Positions 1-6,433 of a DNA stretch of 8,522 bases are shown here, piece by piece; position 1 is the stretch's first letter; the number at the start of each line of letters is the position of its first letter. Source of the stretch: Pseudomonadota bacterium. GTDB lineage: Bacteria; Pseudomonadota; Alphaproteobacteria; Rhizobiales; Devosiaceae. Both the position numbers and the translations under genes were made by a program. Under the pieces are notes generated by a model. The model did no database searches and was not told the origin of the DNA. It saw only the letters and a list, made by a program, of their open reading frames with translations. Where the stretch lies: assembly GCA_023437755.1 (NCBI GenBank), contig JAEZFJ010000456.1, positions 1 to 8,522 on the forward strand. Reading direction: 5' to 3'.

Positions 1-1037
1 GGCACCAGCAGCATCACGGAGAAAGTCATGCCCAGCGTTTGCACCCAGTGTGGCAGCGCCGTGTAGTGCAAATGGTGCGAACCGGCCCACATGTAGAAGA
101 AGGTAATGCCCCAGAAGCTGAGGATAGACAGCCGGTAGGAGAAGATGGGCCGGTTGGCCCGTTTGGGCAGGTAGTAGTACATCATGGCCAGGAAGCCGGC
201 GGGCAGGAAGAAGGCCACGGCATTGTGGCCGTACCACCACTGCACCATGGCGTCCTGAACCCCGGGCCAGACCGTGTAGCTTTTGGCGCTCGCCAAAGAC
301 AGGGGCAGGGCGAGGTTATTGACGATATGAAGGATCGCGACCACGACGATAAAAGCCAGATAGTACCAGTTGGCCACGTAGATGTGGGGTTCTTTCCGCC
401 GGGCCAGCGTCCGCAGGAAGAGCACGAAATAGGTCACCCAGACAACAACGAGCCAGATGTCTGCGTACCATTCGGCCTCCGCATACTCCTTGGACTGGGT
501 CAGGCCCATCCCATAGCCGGTGACTGCGAGAACGCAGAAGAGGTTGAAGCCGAAAATCACGAACCACGGGCTGACATGTCCGGCGAGTCGCGCGCGACTG
601 GTGCGCTGCACCACATGGAATGAGGTCGCTATCAGCGCATTGCCGCCGAAGCCGAAGATCACGCCAGTGGTATGAGCCGGGCGCAGGCGCCCGAAGCTCG
701 ACCAGGCGGTGTCGAAATTAAGCGCCGGCCAGGCGAGCTGGGCCGCGACCCACACACCGACAAACATCCCAAAGACGGCCCACGCCATCGTCAGCGCGAT
801 CCCGACTTTGATTGGATCGTCGTAGTAGCTCGAGAGCCGATCGTCGGCAGGCTCGGGCAGGCCGAGACGAGGGATGAGATACGCCGCCGCTCCGGCGCAC
901 AGAAAAATCACCAGGAGCCCATGTGCGCCGATCGGGTCCATACGACCGGGCACGGCAATGGCCAGAGCTAGCAGACTCACAAGCCCGATAATGAAGAGAC
1001 AGACCTGCCTTTCCGCCACTGTGAGGCCGCTCGCCAT
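1..1037 (-). CDS. ccoN: cbb3-type cytochrome c oxidase subunit I (CcoN/FixN), 3' end outside the window
   Basis: Catalytic subunit of the high-affinity cbb3 terminal oxidase, an inner-membrane haem-copper enzyme that reduces O2 at low oxygen. The reading frame is open for 345 codons to the window edge. Family members have roughly 475-560 residues, so the C-terminal third is missing because of the window border, not a mutation. Visible hallmarks: RPAHTTGVIFGFGGNAL with H122 as expected low-spin haem ligand; WWYGHNAV with H271 as CuB ligand; FFYMWAGSHHLHYTALP with the HH pair 321-322 as further CuB ligands and Y315 six residues before H321, the position of the cross-linked tyrosine in cbb3 enzymes. 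About 60 extra N-terminal residues compared with the Pseudomonas protein carry two further hydrophobic stretches, as in many alphaproteobacterial FixN proteins. The ATG at 1037 has AGGAG at 1047-1051, 9 bases away. An FNR-like box lies about 125 bases upstream. The usual WAGPHH reads WAGSHH here. ccoO would be expected just beyond the left edge. Confidence 0.96.
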   Translation of the reverse strand, partial: MASGLTVAERQVCLFIIGLVSLLALAIAVPGRMDPIGAHGLLVIFLCAGAAAYLIPRLGLPEPADDRLSSYYDDPIKVGIALTMAWAVFGMFVGVWVAAQLAWPALNFDTAWSSFGRLRPAHTTGVIFGFGGNALIATSFHVVQRTSRARLAGHVSPWFVIFGFNLFCVLAVTGYGMGLTQSKEYAEAEWYADIWLVVVWVTYFVLFLRTLARRKEPHIYVANWYYLAFIVVVAILHIVNNLALPLSLASAKSYTVWPGVQDAMVQWWYGHNAVAFFLPAGFLAMMYYYLPKRANRPIFSYRLSILSFWGITFFYMWAGSHHLHYTALPHWVQTLGMTFSVMLLV

Positions 1038-1159
1038 TGAAATTCACTCCTGTTCAGCCGCAGCACGTTCAGACCAAGCCTACACGACCCCGTCCACTTT
1101 TCAACGCGCGGACTGCAAACGGGAGCAACTGATACGGCACGCGGCGGTGGCAGCTCTGC

Positions 1160-1173
1160 TTGATGTGGGTCAA
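1160..1173 (-). promoter_or_regulatory. FNR/FixK-type box in front of ccoN
   Basis: TTGATGTGGGTCAA matches the FNR/FixK consensus TTGAT-N4-ATCAA at nine of ten defined positions; only the first base of the second half-site differs. It is centred about 129 bases before the ccoN ATG. A class II arrangement would put the transcript start near 1125, leaving an untranslated leader of about 88 bases. TATCAG at 1134-1129 is a candidate -10, about 3 bases further from the box than ideal. cbb3 operons are classic targets of FNR, Anr and FixK, which supports the assignment. Which family member binds cannot be told from the site. Confidence 0.75.
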
Positions 1174-1302
1174 CTACCCCCGCCACGTTCCGCTAACTTC
1201 GACCTGCCTCCGAGGCGACACCGACGCGACCAGTCCGGCGAGAGGATCACACCCAAGCGGGGGAGCCTAGAGGAAGTGCGTCCGGATCACTCCGGCGGGC
1301 TG

Positions 1303-1323
1303 GAATGTTCCCGGCGAACATTC
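1303..1323. repeat. Perfect 8-bp inverted repeat with 5-base spacer
   Basis: GAATGTTC (1303-1310), CCGGC, GAACATTC (1316-1323). Both arms match fully and the symmetry stops at the next base. No T-run follows on either strand, so it does not look like an intrinsic terminator. Arm length and spacing fit an operator for a dimeric regulator. It lies between the L,D-transpeptidase terminator and the FNR-like box of ccoN, about 266 bases upstream of the ccoN start. Confidence 0.55.
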
Positions 1324-1414
1324 AGCTCGGCCGCCACCGAAGCGGCAAGAGTGCTAGTCTCCATCCAGGCGTTCGACAACAGTCACCTGCATGCAGTCGC
1401 CGGCAAGGTGGTGG

Positions 1415-1441
1415 AAAAAAGGCCGGGATGTGCCCGGCCTT
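1415..1441 (-). terminator. Rho-independent terminator of the L,D-transpeptidase gene
   Basis: Read on the minus strand this is AAGGCCGGG, loop CACAT, CCCGGCCTT, running into a T6 tract. The stem has nine pairs with a G+C-rich core and the hairpin begins 11 bases after the stop codon at 1453-1455. It is a textbook intrinsic terminator and separates this minus-strand group from ccoN. Confidence 0.9.
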
Positions 1442-1452
1442 CCGGTTGCCAG

Positions 1453-2130
1453 CTACTGTACGACCACGATCGGCGCGCCCCAGGTCACCCTCTCGTAGAG
1501 GTCAATGACGTCCTGGAACAGCAGCCGCACGCAGCCGCTTGAGACCGCCTTGCCGATCGAGCGGGCGTCCATATTTCCATGCAGGCGGTAGAGCGTGTCG
1601 CGATTGCCCTGATGGATATAAAGCGCCCTTGGACCAAGCGGATTGTCGAGGCCCGGCTCCATGCCATGACGGTACGGCTCGAGTTCCGGCTGGCGGGCGA
1701 TCATGTCCGATGGGGGCGTCCAGGTCGGCCACTCGCGTCCGTAGGCGATGTGCCCCCGGCCTTCCCAGGCGAACCCCTCGCGGCCGATGCCGACACCGTA
1801 CCGCATGGCCCGGCCGCTCGGCATCGCCCAGTAGAGGAAGCGGTTGGGCGTATCGACGACGACGGTGCCGGCCTTCTCGCCCGTGATGTTCTCCACCTCC
1901 TGCCGCCAGTAAATGGGATCAACGAGGTGAATGTCAGCCGCAGGAATTGGAAAGCGCTCGGCTGCTATGGCTGCATACTTGGCCATGATGTCGGGCGGAA
2001 CCGGTGGGGCCGCAGGTGCCTGCGGTGTCGGGACAGTCTGTGTAGTGGTGGTACAGCCTGCAAGAGCAAGGGCAGCAAGGCTGGATGCGCCAAGCATCAT
2101 GTTCCTGCGTGAGATCGTGTTCGAAAGCAT
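1453..2130 (-). CDS. L,D-transpeptidase (YkuD domain) lipoprotein
   Basis: Probable cell-envelope enzyme of the YkuD/ErfK family, which forms peptidoglycan cross-links or attaches proteins to peptidoglycan through a catalytic cysteine. The 225-residue protein starts with ISRRNMMLG, a twin-arginine-like motif, then a hydrophobic stretch ending in the lipobox LAGC with C26, then a Thr/Pro/Ala-rich linker to about residue 47. The YkuD domain covers about residues 87-225. H184 (YRLHG) and SSGCVR with C200 and R202 are the expected active site. The common SHGC motif reads SSGC here, a variant I associate with alphaproteobacterial members of the family. The ATG at 2130 has no clear Shine-Dalgarno; AGGAA sits before the ATGATG at residues 11-12, so a shorter start without the arginine pair is possible. 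I prefer the longer one because it keeps the full signal. A strong terminator follows directly. Confidence 0.92.
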   Translation of the reverse strand: MLSNTISRRNMMLGASSLAALALAGCTTTTQTVPTPQAPAAPPVPPDIMAKYAAIAAERFPIPAADIHLVDPIYWRQEVENITGEKAGTVVVDTPNRFLYWAMPSGRAMRYGVGIGREGFAWEGRGHIAYGREWPTWTPPSDMIARQPELEPYRHGMEPGLDNPLGPRALYIHQGNRDTLYRLHGNMDARSIGKAVSSGCVRLLFQDVIDLYERVTWGAPIVVVQ

Positions 2131-2211
2131 GTGTGTTCACAGCAGTCACGCGGACTGCCTCTCTCAAGATAGCGATTCGAGGGAAATGGCCGGCTTGGGG
2201 TGCCGTCGTTC

Positions 2212-2553
2212 TCAGCCGACTTGAGGGGGTCGGAAGCGCCCGCCAGTTGCAGAAATCGGCACCACAACCCTGGCGCCCCAGGAAAACACCGAAGAACGCT
2301 GGTCGAAAACGGCTTCTGCAAGCAATGGCAGGATCGCGGCCGTATTCTGACAGGAGATGGCGTGCCCGTTTATCTTCTTGGAACAGGGTTTGGCGGCTGG
2401 CGCCTTTTCGGCGATGGACGCTGGCTCCAGGCAGAGTTCTTGATTGGCGATGGTCCAGAAATTGCCGCTGCCAATATGTGCGGCCGTGCTTGGCCCGGAC
2501 GCGGACACCAGGCCAACCAAGAGAGCGATGACGAGAACCAGAAACCTGTTCAT
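2212..2553 (-). CDS. Small secreted cysteine-containing protein, function unknown
   Basis: A 113-residue protein without a family I can name with confidence. Residues 1-24 look like a Sec signal peptide: MNR, a hydrophobic core (FLVLVIALLVGLV), then SASGPSTAA with a possible cleavage after residue 24. The mature part has three cysteines (C41, C57, C68) in a KPCSKKINGHAISC context and ends in VVVPISATGGRFRPP. No membrane segment is seen after the signal. It lies between the SDR gene (264 bases upstream) and the L,D-transpeptidase gene (81 bases downstream), in the same direction. The start lacks a good Shine-Dalgarno and is preceded by a short inverted repeat at 2558-2572. The credible signal peptide in this frame, and no better candidate on the other strand, argue that it is real. 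An envelope or periplasmic role is inference. Confidence 0.62.
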   Translation of the reverse strand: MNRFLVLVIALLVGLVSASGPSTAAHIGSGNFWTIANQELCLEPASIAEKAPAAKPCSKKINGHAISCQNTAAILPLLAEAVFDQRSSVFSWGARVVVPISATGGRFRPPQVG

Positions 2554-2557
2554 GAGC

Positions 2558-2572
2558 GACGTCTAATACGTC
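2558..2572 (-). repeat. Short inverted repeat before the small secreted protein gene
   Basis: GACGT, CTAAT, ACGTC: two perfect 5-base arms around a 5-base spacer, ending 4 bases upstream of the ATG at 2553. In the transcript it could fold over the region where a ribosome binding site is expected; as DNA it could be a small operator. It may also be chance, as arms this short are common. Confidence 0.3.
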
Positions 2573-2800
2573 CTGGTCCGAGATGCGAGGTGCGCCACGA
2601 TAGAGTTTCCGTGCGTTGCGGCTTCACAACAGTGGTTTCCAGGCATCGGTGCGGGTTACTTCCGGCAGCTACCCGGCGGACTTCGAGCCTGGGAATGATC
2701 GGCACGGGGCCGGAAGCGGCCATCGTCCTTCGTGCCGCGGCGGCAGGTGCCACGCTTCTTCTCACCGGCAGTGGACGGTATGCACCCCGGGCCGGCAGCC

Positions 2801-2815
2801 CCGCCTGTCTGGCGG
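2801..2815 (-). terminator. Weak hairpin after the SDR gene
   Basis: On the minus strand CCGCC-AGACA-GGCGG begins 2 bases after the SDR stop codon. The stem has only five pairs and no T-run follows, so it is at best a weak or Rho-assisted terminator. The rest of the 264-base gap to the small secreted protein gene (2554-2817) shows no gene I can support. Confidence 0.25.
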
Positions 2816-2817
2816 CG

Positions 2818-3573
2818 CTAGGCAGCGCTCCAGCCCATATCAACGGGTATCAACGCGCCATTCAGATGGCGTGACTCGTCCGACGCCAGGAACAGGATCG
2901 TGTTGGCGATGTCGATCGGATCGAGCATGCCGGGAGCGCTGGCGTGGTAGGCGCCGATGCGGGCCAACGCGGCCTGATCCACAGGGCGATCGCCTATGCT
3001 GCTCATGATGTTGGTGCTGACACCGCCAACAGCCAGAGCGTTACAGCGCAGACCCATTTTGGCGTACTGGTAGGCGGTGCTCATGGTCAGGCCAACCAGG
3101 GCATACTTGGAAGCGGTGTAGGCCGCGCCGGCAGCGCCGCCGCCGAGCGCCGCCGCCGAGGCTATGTTGATGATTGAACCTCCGCCCTGTGCGAGCATCA
3201 GGGGCACGGCTCGGCGCATTGCGTACATGGGGCCGTCCACATTGACGGTCATGCAGCGCTGCCACATGTCGTTGTCCACGTCAGCGACGGATTGAAACAG
3301 GTCCATCACGCCAGCATTGTTGACCAGAACGTCGATGCGCCCGAACTCGCTGACGGCGCGGTCGATCATTTCCGAGCAGTCGGCTTCATTTGCAACGTCG
3401 GCCCGAACCGGCACGATGCTCCCGCCAATCTCATTAGCTGCGCTGGTTACTGACTGCTCGTTCCAGTCGGCAGCCACCACCTTGGCGCCCTGCTCGATGA
3501 ACAGCCGGGCAGTGGCGAGGCCTATGCCCGAACCTGCCCCGGTGATAACCGCCACCTTGTTCTCGATGCGCAT
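2818..3573 (-). CDS. SDR-family NAD(P)-dependent oxidoreductase
   Basis: Classical short-chain dehydrogenase/reductase of 251 residues, the usual length, probably cytosolic. All family landmarks are present: TGAGSGIG at 11-18 for cofactor binding, an acidic residue at the end of the second strand (AADWN, D37) that favours NAD over NADP, NNAG at 86-89, and the catalytic tetrad N111, S139, Y152 and K156 (YTASK). The usual APGG after the active site reads AVGG at 181-184, a proline-to-valine change near the substrate and cofactor pocket. The start at 3573 has AGGAGA at 3579-3584 and begins right at the TGAGSGIG domain; a longer frame reaches 3642 but overlaps the end of the preceding gene and has no such site. 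The gene follows the Pat-like gene by 19 bases and is probably its operon partner. The substrate cannot be read from the sequence; hydroxyacid or alcohol oxidation is typical. Confidence 0.93.
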   Translation of the reverse strand: MRIENKVAVITGAGSGIGLATARLFIEQGAKVVAADWNEQSVTSAANEIGGSIVPVRADVANEADCSEMIDRAVSEFGRIDVLVNNAGVMDLFQSVADVDNDMWQRCMTVNVDGPMYAMRRAVPLMLAQGGGSIINIASAAALGGGAAGAAYTASKYALVGLTMSTAYQYAKMGLRCNALAVGGVSTNIMSSIGDRPVDQAALARIGAYHASAPGMLDPIDIANTILFLASDESRHLNGALIPVDMGWSAA

Positions 3574-3592
3574 GAGAGTCTCCTTCGAAGTG

Positions 3593-6274
3593 TCAGCGGG
3601 GATGTAGGGGTAGATTGACCTGTACGAGACCGGAATCGCCAACGTCGGCGGTCACCGAGAAGCCGAGCTGTCTGGCGAACTCGACCATGGCAGTGTTCTC
3701 TCGGAGAGTGATCCCGAACAGTTCACCGATGCCTTGGGCACGGGCATAGAGCAGCAAGTGCTCCATCAAGGCACGTCCCAGCCCCACGCGCTTGAGGTTG
3801 CTGCGGACCAGCAGGCCGAACTCTGCCCGCGCCCCATCCGGATCGGCCGTATATCGGACAATGCCGGCGAGTTCGCCGTTGGGTTCGAGCGCCACAAAGG
3901 CGATGTCCCGGTCATAGTCGAGTTGGGTGAGCCGGATCAGCAGCTCGCTTGGGAGCCGCTGAAATCGCTCGCGGAAGCGCATGTAGAGGTCACTCTCAGA
4001 CACCTGTGCCAGGAACTCAGGATAGAGCCGAGCGTCCACGGGGCGAATGGGCCGGATTCGTATCTGCTTGTTCTTGAGCTCGGTTGTCCGATCCCAGCCA
4101 GAGGGGTAGGGGCGGATGGAGAGGTCGCTCCGCGGCCCCGACTCGCTGACCCGTTCCGGATCGATTTCGACGCGGGCATCCAGTGCGATCACGCCATCGG
4201 CGTCGGCGAGCAACGGATTGATGTCGACACCCCGGATTGCAGGGAAGTCGATCGCCAACTGTGACAGTGCAGTCAGCACAGCGCCAATGGCCTGCAGGTT
4301 GGCCGGCGGGCGGTCCCGATAGCCGGCGAGAAGCCGCGAAATCCGGGTGCGGGCGATCAGTTGCTGTGCCAGCGGCTCGTCGAGCGGCAGCAGTTCTGTC
4401 GAGGTGTCATCCACCACCTCCACTGCGGTGCCGCCAGCCCCGAAAAGCAGCACCGGACCAAAGATCGGGTCGACGCTAAGGCCGGCAATCAATTCCAGCG
4501 CCTGCGGACGCGAGATCATTGGCTGCACCGCAAAGCCGTCTATGGCGTCGCGGCCGTATTGCTGCTCCACCCGCTCCGTGATGCGTGCCGCCGCGGCCTG
4601 CGCCTCCTCGGCCGTACGCAGGTTGAGCACGACGCCGCCCACATCGGATTTGTGGGTGATCTTGCGGGAATAGAGCTTCACCACCAGCGCGTGATTGCCC
4701 TCCAGCATCCGGGCGGCGATCTCGCCCACGGCCTCACTTGATTCCGCGACCACAATCTCGGGCGCGCCGATCCCATAGGCGCGCAGCAGCGATTTGGACT
4801 CCGGTTCGGTCAGCAACGTGCGCCCTTCCTTGGCCACTTGCTTCAGAGTCTCGTGGGCCGTCTGCCGGTGGAACCTTGGCGCGCCACCGCTTTCCGGCAC
4901 CTGCTGCAGCGCACTCTGCGCCCGAGACCAGCGCGTCAGCATGCCGACCGCCTCTGCTGCCCCGGCCGGGGTGTCGAAGCTGGCCAATCCGGCGCCGGTT
5001 AATTCGCGGCGGGCGCCGGCAGCGGCAGCTTGGCCCAGCCAACAGGTCAGGATCGGCTTGCCATTGATAGTGCCACCGCGTGCCTCCTCGGCCACCGCCC
5101 GCGCGGCATCGACCGGCGAGGCGAGTCCGGTGGGGCAGTTCATCACCAGCACCGCATCGACATTCGGGTCGGTCGCTGCGGCTCGTACCGCCGTACGATA
5201 CCGCTCCGGCGGCGCATCGCCGATGATGTCGATCGGGTTGGCTCGCGACCAGGTCTGTGGCAGGTCGCCATCGAGCCTCGTGATGGTATCGGGCGCCAGA
5301 CTGGCGAGCTGGGCTTCCTGGTCAAGGATGTGATCCACTGCGAGTACGCCGGCGCCGCCGCCATTGGTGACAATCGCCATCCTGGCTGATTGCATCGGCG
5401 GAAATCGTGCGGTGATCTCGGCGGCGGTGAACAGGTCCTCGAGGTCGTTGACGCGGATGATGCCGGCGCGACGCAGGGCGGCCTCGATCACGCGGTCGGC
5501 CCCGGCGAGCGCACCGGTATGGGTGGCCGCTGCCTGTGCGGCTTCGGCATGCCGGCCTGGCTTGACCGCGATCACCGGCTTCAATCGGGCGGCCGCCCGG
5601 GCCGCGGACAGGAACTTTCGCGGCTCCGGGATAGATTCGAGGTAAAGCAGGATCGCCCGTGTCTTGCTGTCCCGCGCCACCATGTCCAGGCAGTCGCCCA
5701 CATCGACATCAGCCATGTCGCCGAGCGAGAGAATATGGGAAAAGCCGATGCCTTCGGCTGCGGCCCAGTCCATCACGGAAGATACGATAGCCCCCGACTG
5801 CGACAGCAGTGCCAGCCCGCCGGCTTCCGCACCCATGTGGGCAAAACTGGCATTCAGGCGTTGATGCGGAGCCAGGATGCCGATGGTGTTCGGTCCGATC
5901 ACCCGCAGCAGATGTGGGCGGGCGGCTTCGAGCATCGCCTCACGCAGCCCATTGCTGCTGTTCAACCCGGCGGTCATGACCACGGCGGTCCGCGTGCCTC
6001 TTTCGCCGAGCTCTGCGACCAATCCGGGCACCGTCTGGGGCGGCGTCATGATCACGGCGAGATCCGGCACATCGGGAATATCGGCAACCCGCGCATAGCA
6101 GGCGAGGCCGAACACTGCTTCGTATTTGGGATTCACCGGATAGACCGCACCTTCAAAACCGCCATCGATGACGTTCCGAAGCACCACGCGGCCGACCGAA
6201 CCCTCCCTATCCGAGGCTCCGATCAAGGCAACTGAACGGGGCAAGAAGGCGGGGCCGAGGTTCCTGATGCTCAT
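3593..6274 (-). CDS. Acyl-CoA synthetase (ADP-forming)/GNAT acetyltransferase fusion, PatZ/Pat-like
   Basis: 893 residues, close to E. coli PatZ (886). Domains in order: CoA-binding Rossmann domain about 5-130 (ALIGASDREGSVG), succinyl-CoA-ligase-like domain about 150-290 (LLSQSGAIVSSVMDW), a second flavodoxin-like domain about 295-450, ATP-grasp about 475-705, and GNAT about 735-893. PatZ/Pat proteins acetylate lysines of metabolic enzymes such as acetyl-CoA synthetase. In the GNAT part, E818 and KRVGLG (828-833) mark the acetyl-CoA site. The synthetase half keeps H252 in THTGALAG, where ADP-forming acetyl-CoA synthetases carry the phosphorylated histidine that E. coli PatZ has lost, and H541 in ITHKSDVGGV of the ATP-grasp. 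It may therefore still make acyl-CoA and ATP, or the reverse. The ATG at 6274 is chosen because the frame upstream (to 6418) would read through a perfect FNR box and adds no known domain; its Shine-Dalgarno is weak. The SDR gene follows 19 bases downstream. Confidence 0.93.
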   Translation of the reverse strand: MSIRNLGPAFLPRSVALIGASDREGSVGRVVLRNVIDGGFEGAVYPVNPKYEAVFGLACYARVADIPDVPDLAVIMTPPQTVPGLVAELGERGTRTAVVMTAGLNSSNGLREAMLEAARPHLLRVIGPNTIGILAPHQRLNASFAHMGAEAGGLALLSQSGAIVSSVMDWAAAEGIGFSHILSLGDMADVDVGDCLDMVARDSKTRAILLYLESIPEPRKFLSAARAAARLKPVIAVKPGRHAEAAQAAATHTGALAGADRVIEAALRRAGIIRVNDLEDLFTAAEITARFPPMQSARMAIVTNGGGAGVLAVDHILDQEAQLASLAPDTITRLDGDLPQTWSRANPIDIIGDAPPERYRTAVRAAATDPNVDAVLVMNCPTGLASPVDAARAVAEEARGGTINGKPILTCWLGQAAAAGARRELTGAGLASFDTPAGAAEAVGMLTRWSRAQSALQQVPESGGAPRFHRQTAHETLKQVAKEGRTLLTEPESKSLLRAYGIGAPEIVVAESSEAVGEIAARMLEGNHALVVKLYSRKITHKSDVGGVVLNLRTAEEAQAAAARITERVEQQYGRDAIDGFAVQPMISRPQALELIAGLSVDPIFGPVLLFGAGGTAVEVVDDTSTELLPLDEPLAQQLIARTRISRLLAGYRDRPPANLQAIGAVLTALSQLAIDFPAIRGVDINPLLADADGVIALDARVEIDPERVSESGPRSDLSIRPYPSGWDRTTELKNKQIRIRPIRPVDARLYPEFLAQVSESDLYMRFRERFQRLPSELLIRLTQLDYDRDIAFVALEPNGELAGIVRYTADPDGARAEFGLLVRSNLKRVGLGRALMEHLLLYARAQGIGELFGITLRENTAMVEFARQLGFSVTADVGDSGLVQVNLPLHPR

Positions 6275-6323
6275 GTGGGTTCTCTGTGGGTAAGGAACAT
6301 TACCGCCTATACAGCGGACAACC

Positions 6324-6337
6324 TTGATTTCGATCAA
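6324..6337. promoter_or_regulatory. Perfect FNR/FixK box in the divergent gap between the Pat-like gene and the DUF1538 operon
   Basis: TTGATTTCGATCAA matches TTGAT-N4-ATCAA at all ten defined positions. It is centred at 6330.5. Leftwards, a class II promoter would start near 6289, and TAATGT at 6302-6297 falls in the -10 position, giving a leader of about 14 bases before the Pat-like ATG. Rightwards, a start near 6372 would have CACACT at 6359-6364 as -10, a poorer but possible match. The palindrome can serve either or both directions; the leftward promoter looks better. This points to control by oxygen through an FNR/FixK-type regulator. Confidence 0.85.
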
Positions 6338-6394
6338 CGCCAAATGAGCGCGAGATGCCACACTCAGGGCCGGGACAATCGAAGAAGGTGAGAG

Positions 6395-6433
6395 ATGGCA
6401 CTGCTGTTGGGGAGGCAAAAACCACGCTCATGA
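6395..6433 (+). CDS. Possible 12-codon leader ORF coupled to the first DUF1538 gene
   Basis: The frame reads MALLLGRQKPRS and then TGA. Its ATG is preceded by AGAAGGTGAG (6383-6392), which matches the extended Shine-Dalgarno AGGAGGTGAT at eight of ten positions with good spacing. Its stop overlaps the ATG of the DUF1538 gene as ATGA (6430-6433). This would explain why that ATG has only a distant GGGGAGG (6409-6415, 14 bases away). It may be a translated leader that feeds ribosomes to the membrane protein gene, or chance. The peptide has no visible attenuator features such as repeated rare or regulatory codons. Confidence 0.3.
   Translation: MALLLGRQKPRS

Larger units (their letters stand above)
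1038..1452. other. Intergenic region upstream of ccoN and downstream of the L,D-transpeptidase gene
   Basis: This 415-base stretch has no convincing gene. The open frames crossing it are short or antisense, and none has a recognisable protein in it. Reading leftwards it holds the terminator of the L,D-transpeptidase gene (1415-1441), a possible weak minus-strand sigma70-like promoter (TTGTCG at 1379-1374, 17-base spacer, TAGCAC at 1356-1351), a perfect inverted repeat (1303-1323), an FNR/FixK-like box (1160-1173), a TATCAG hexamer at 1134-1129 that could be the -10 of the ccoN promoter, and the ccoN ribosome binding site. The weak promoter is a guess from partial consensus matches. Confidence 0.6.

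Noticed and set aside
39..623. Plus-strand open frame of 194 codons
   Set aside because: It lies antisense to ccoN, whose minus-strand translation shows the full set of cbb3 oxidase motifs; the plus-strand product is low-complexity and has no recognisable domain.
1387..1396. CTGCATGCAG palindrome
   Set aside because: A self-complementary 10-mer without spacer or a second copy; most likely chance.
874..1542. Plus-strand open frame of 222 codons crossing the ccoN upstream region
   Set aside because: It runs antisense through ccoN, the terminator and the L,D-transpeptidase gene, and its product is Arg/Ala/Pro-rich without any domain.
1579..2112. Plus-strand open frame of 177 codons
   Set aside because: Antisense shadow of the L,D-transpeptidase gene, which has a lipobox and the YkuD active site.
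2550..2843. Minus-strand open frame of 97 codons between the SDR and small secreted protein genes
   Set aside because: Arg/Ala-rich with no domain; it overlaps the end of the SDR gene and has no convincing ribosome binding site.
2200..2874. Plus-strand open frame of 224 codons over the small secreted protein gene
   Set aside because: No domain or signal; the minus frame here has a proper signal peptide. I could not fully exclude it, but prefer the minus strand.
5390..6235. Plus-strand open frame of 281 codons
   Set aside because: Antisense to the Pat-like synthetase domains; high G+C genes often leave long frames on the other strand.
6275..6418. Upstream extension of the Pat-like protein by 48 residues
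   Set aside because: It would be encoded across the perfect FNR box and probable promoter, has no domain content, and related proteins begin near the chosen start.
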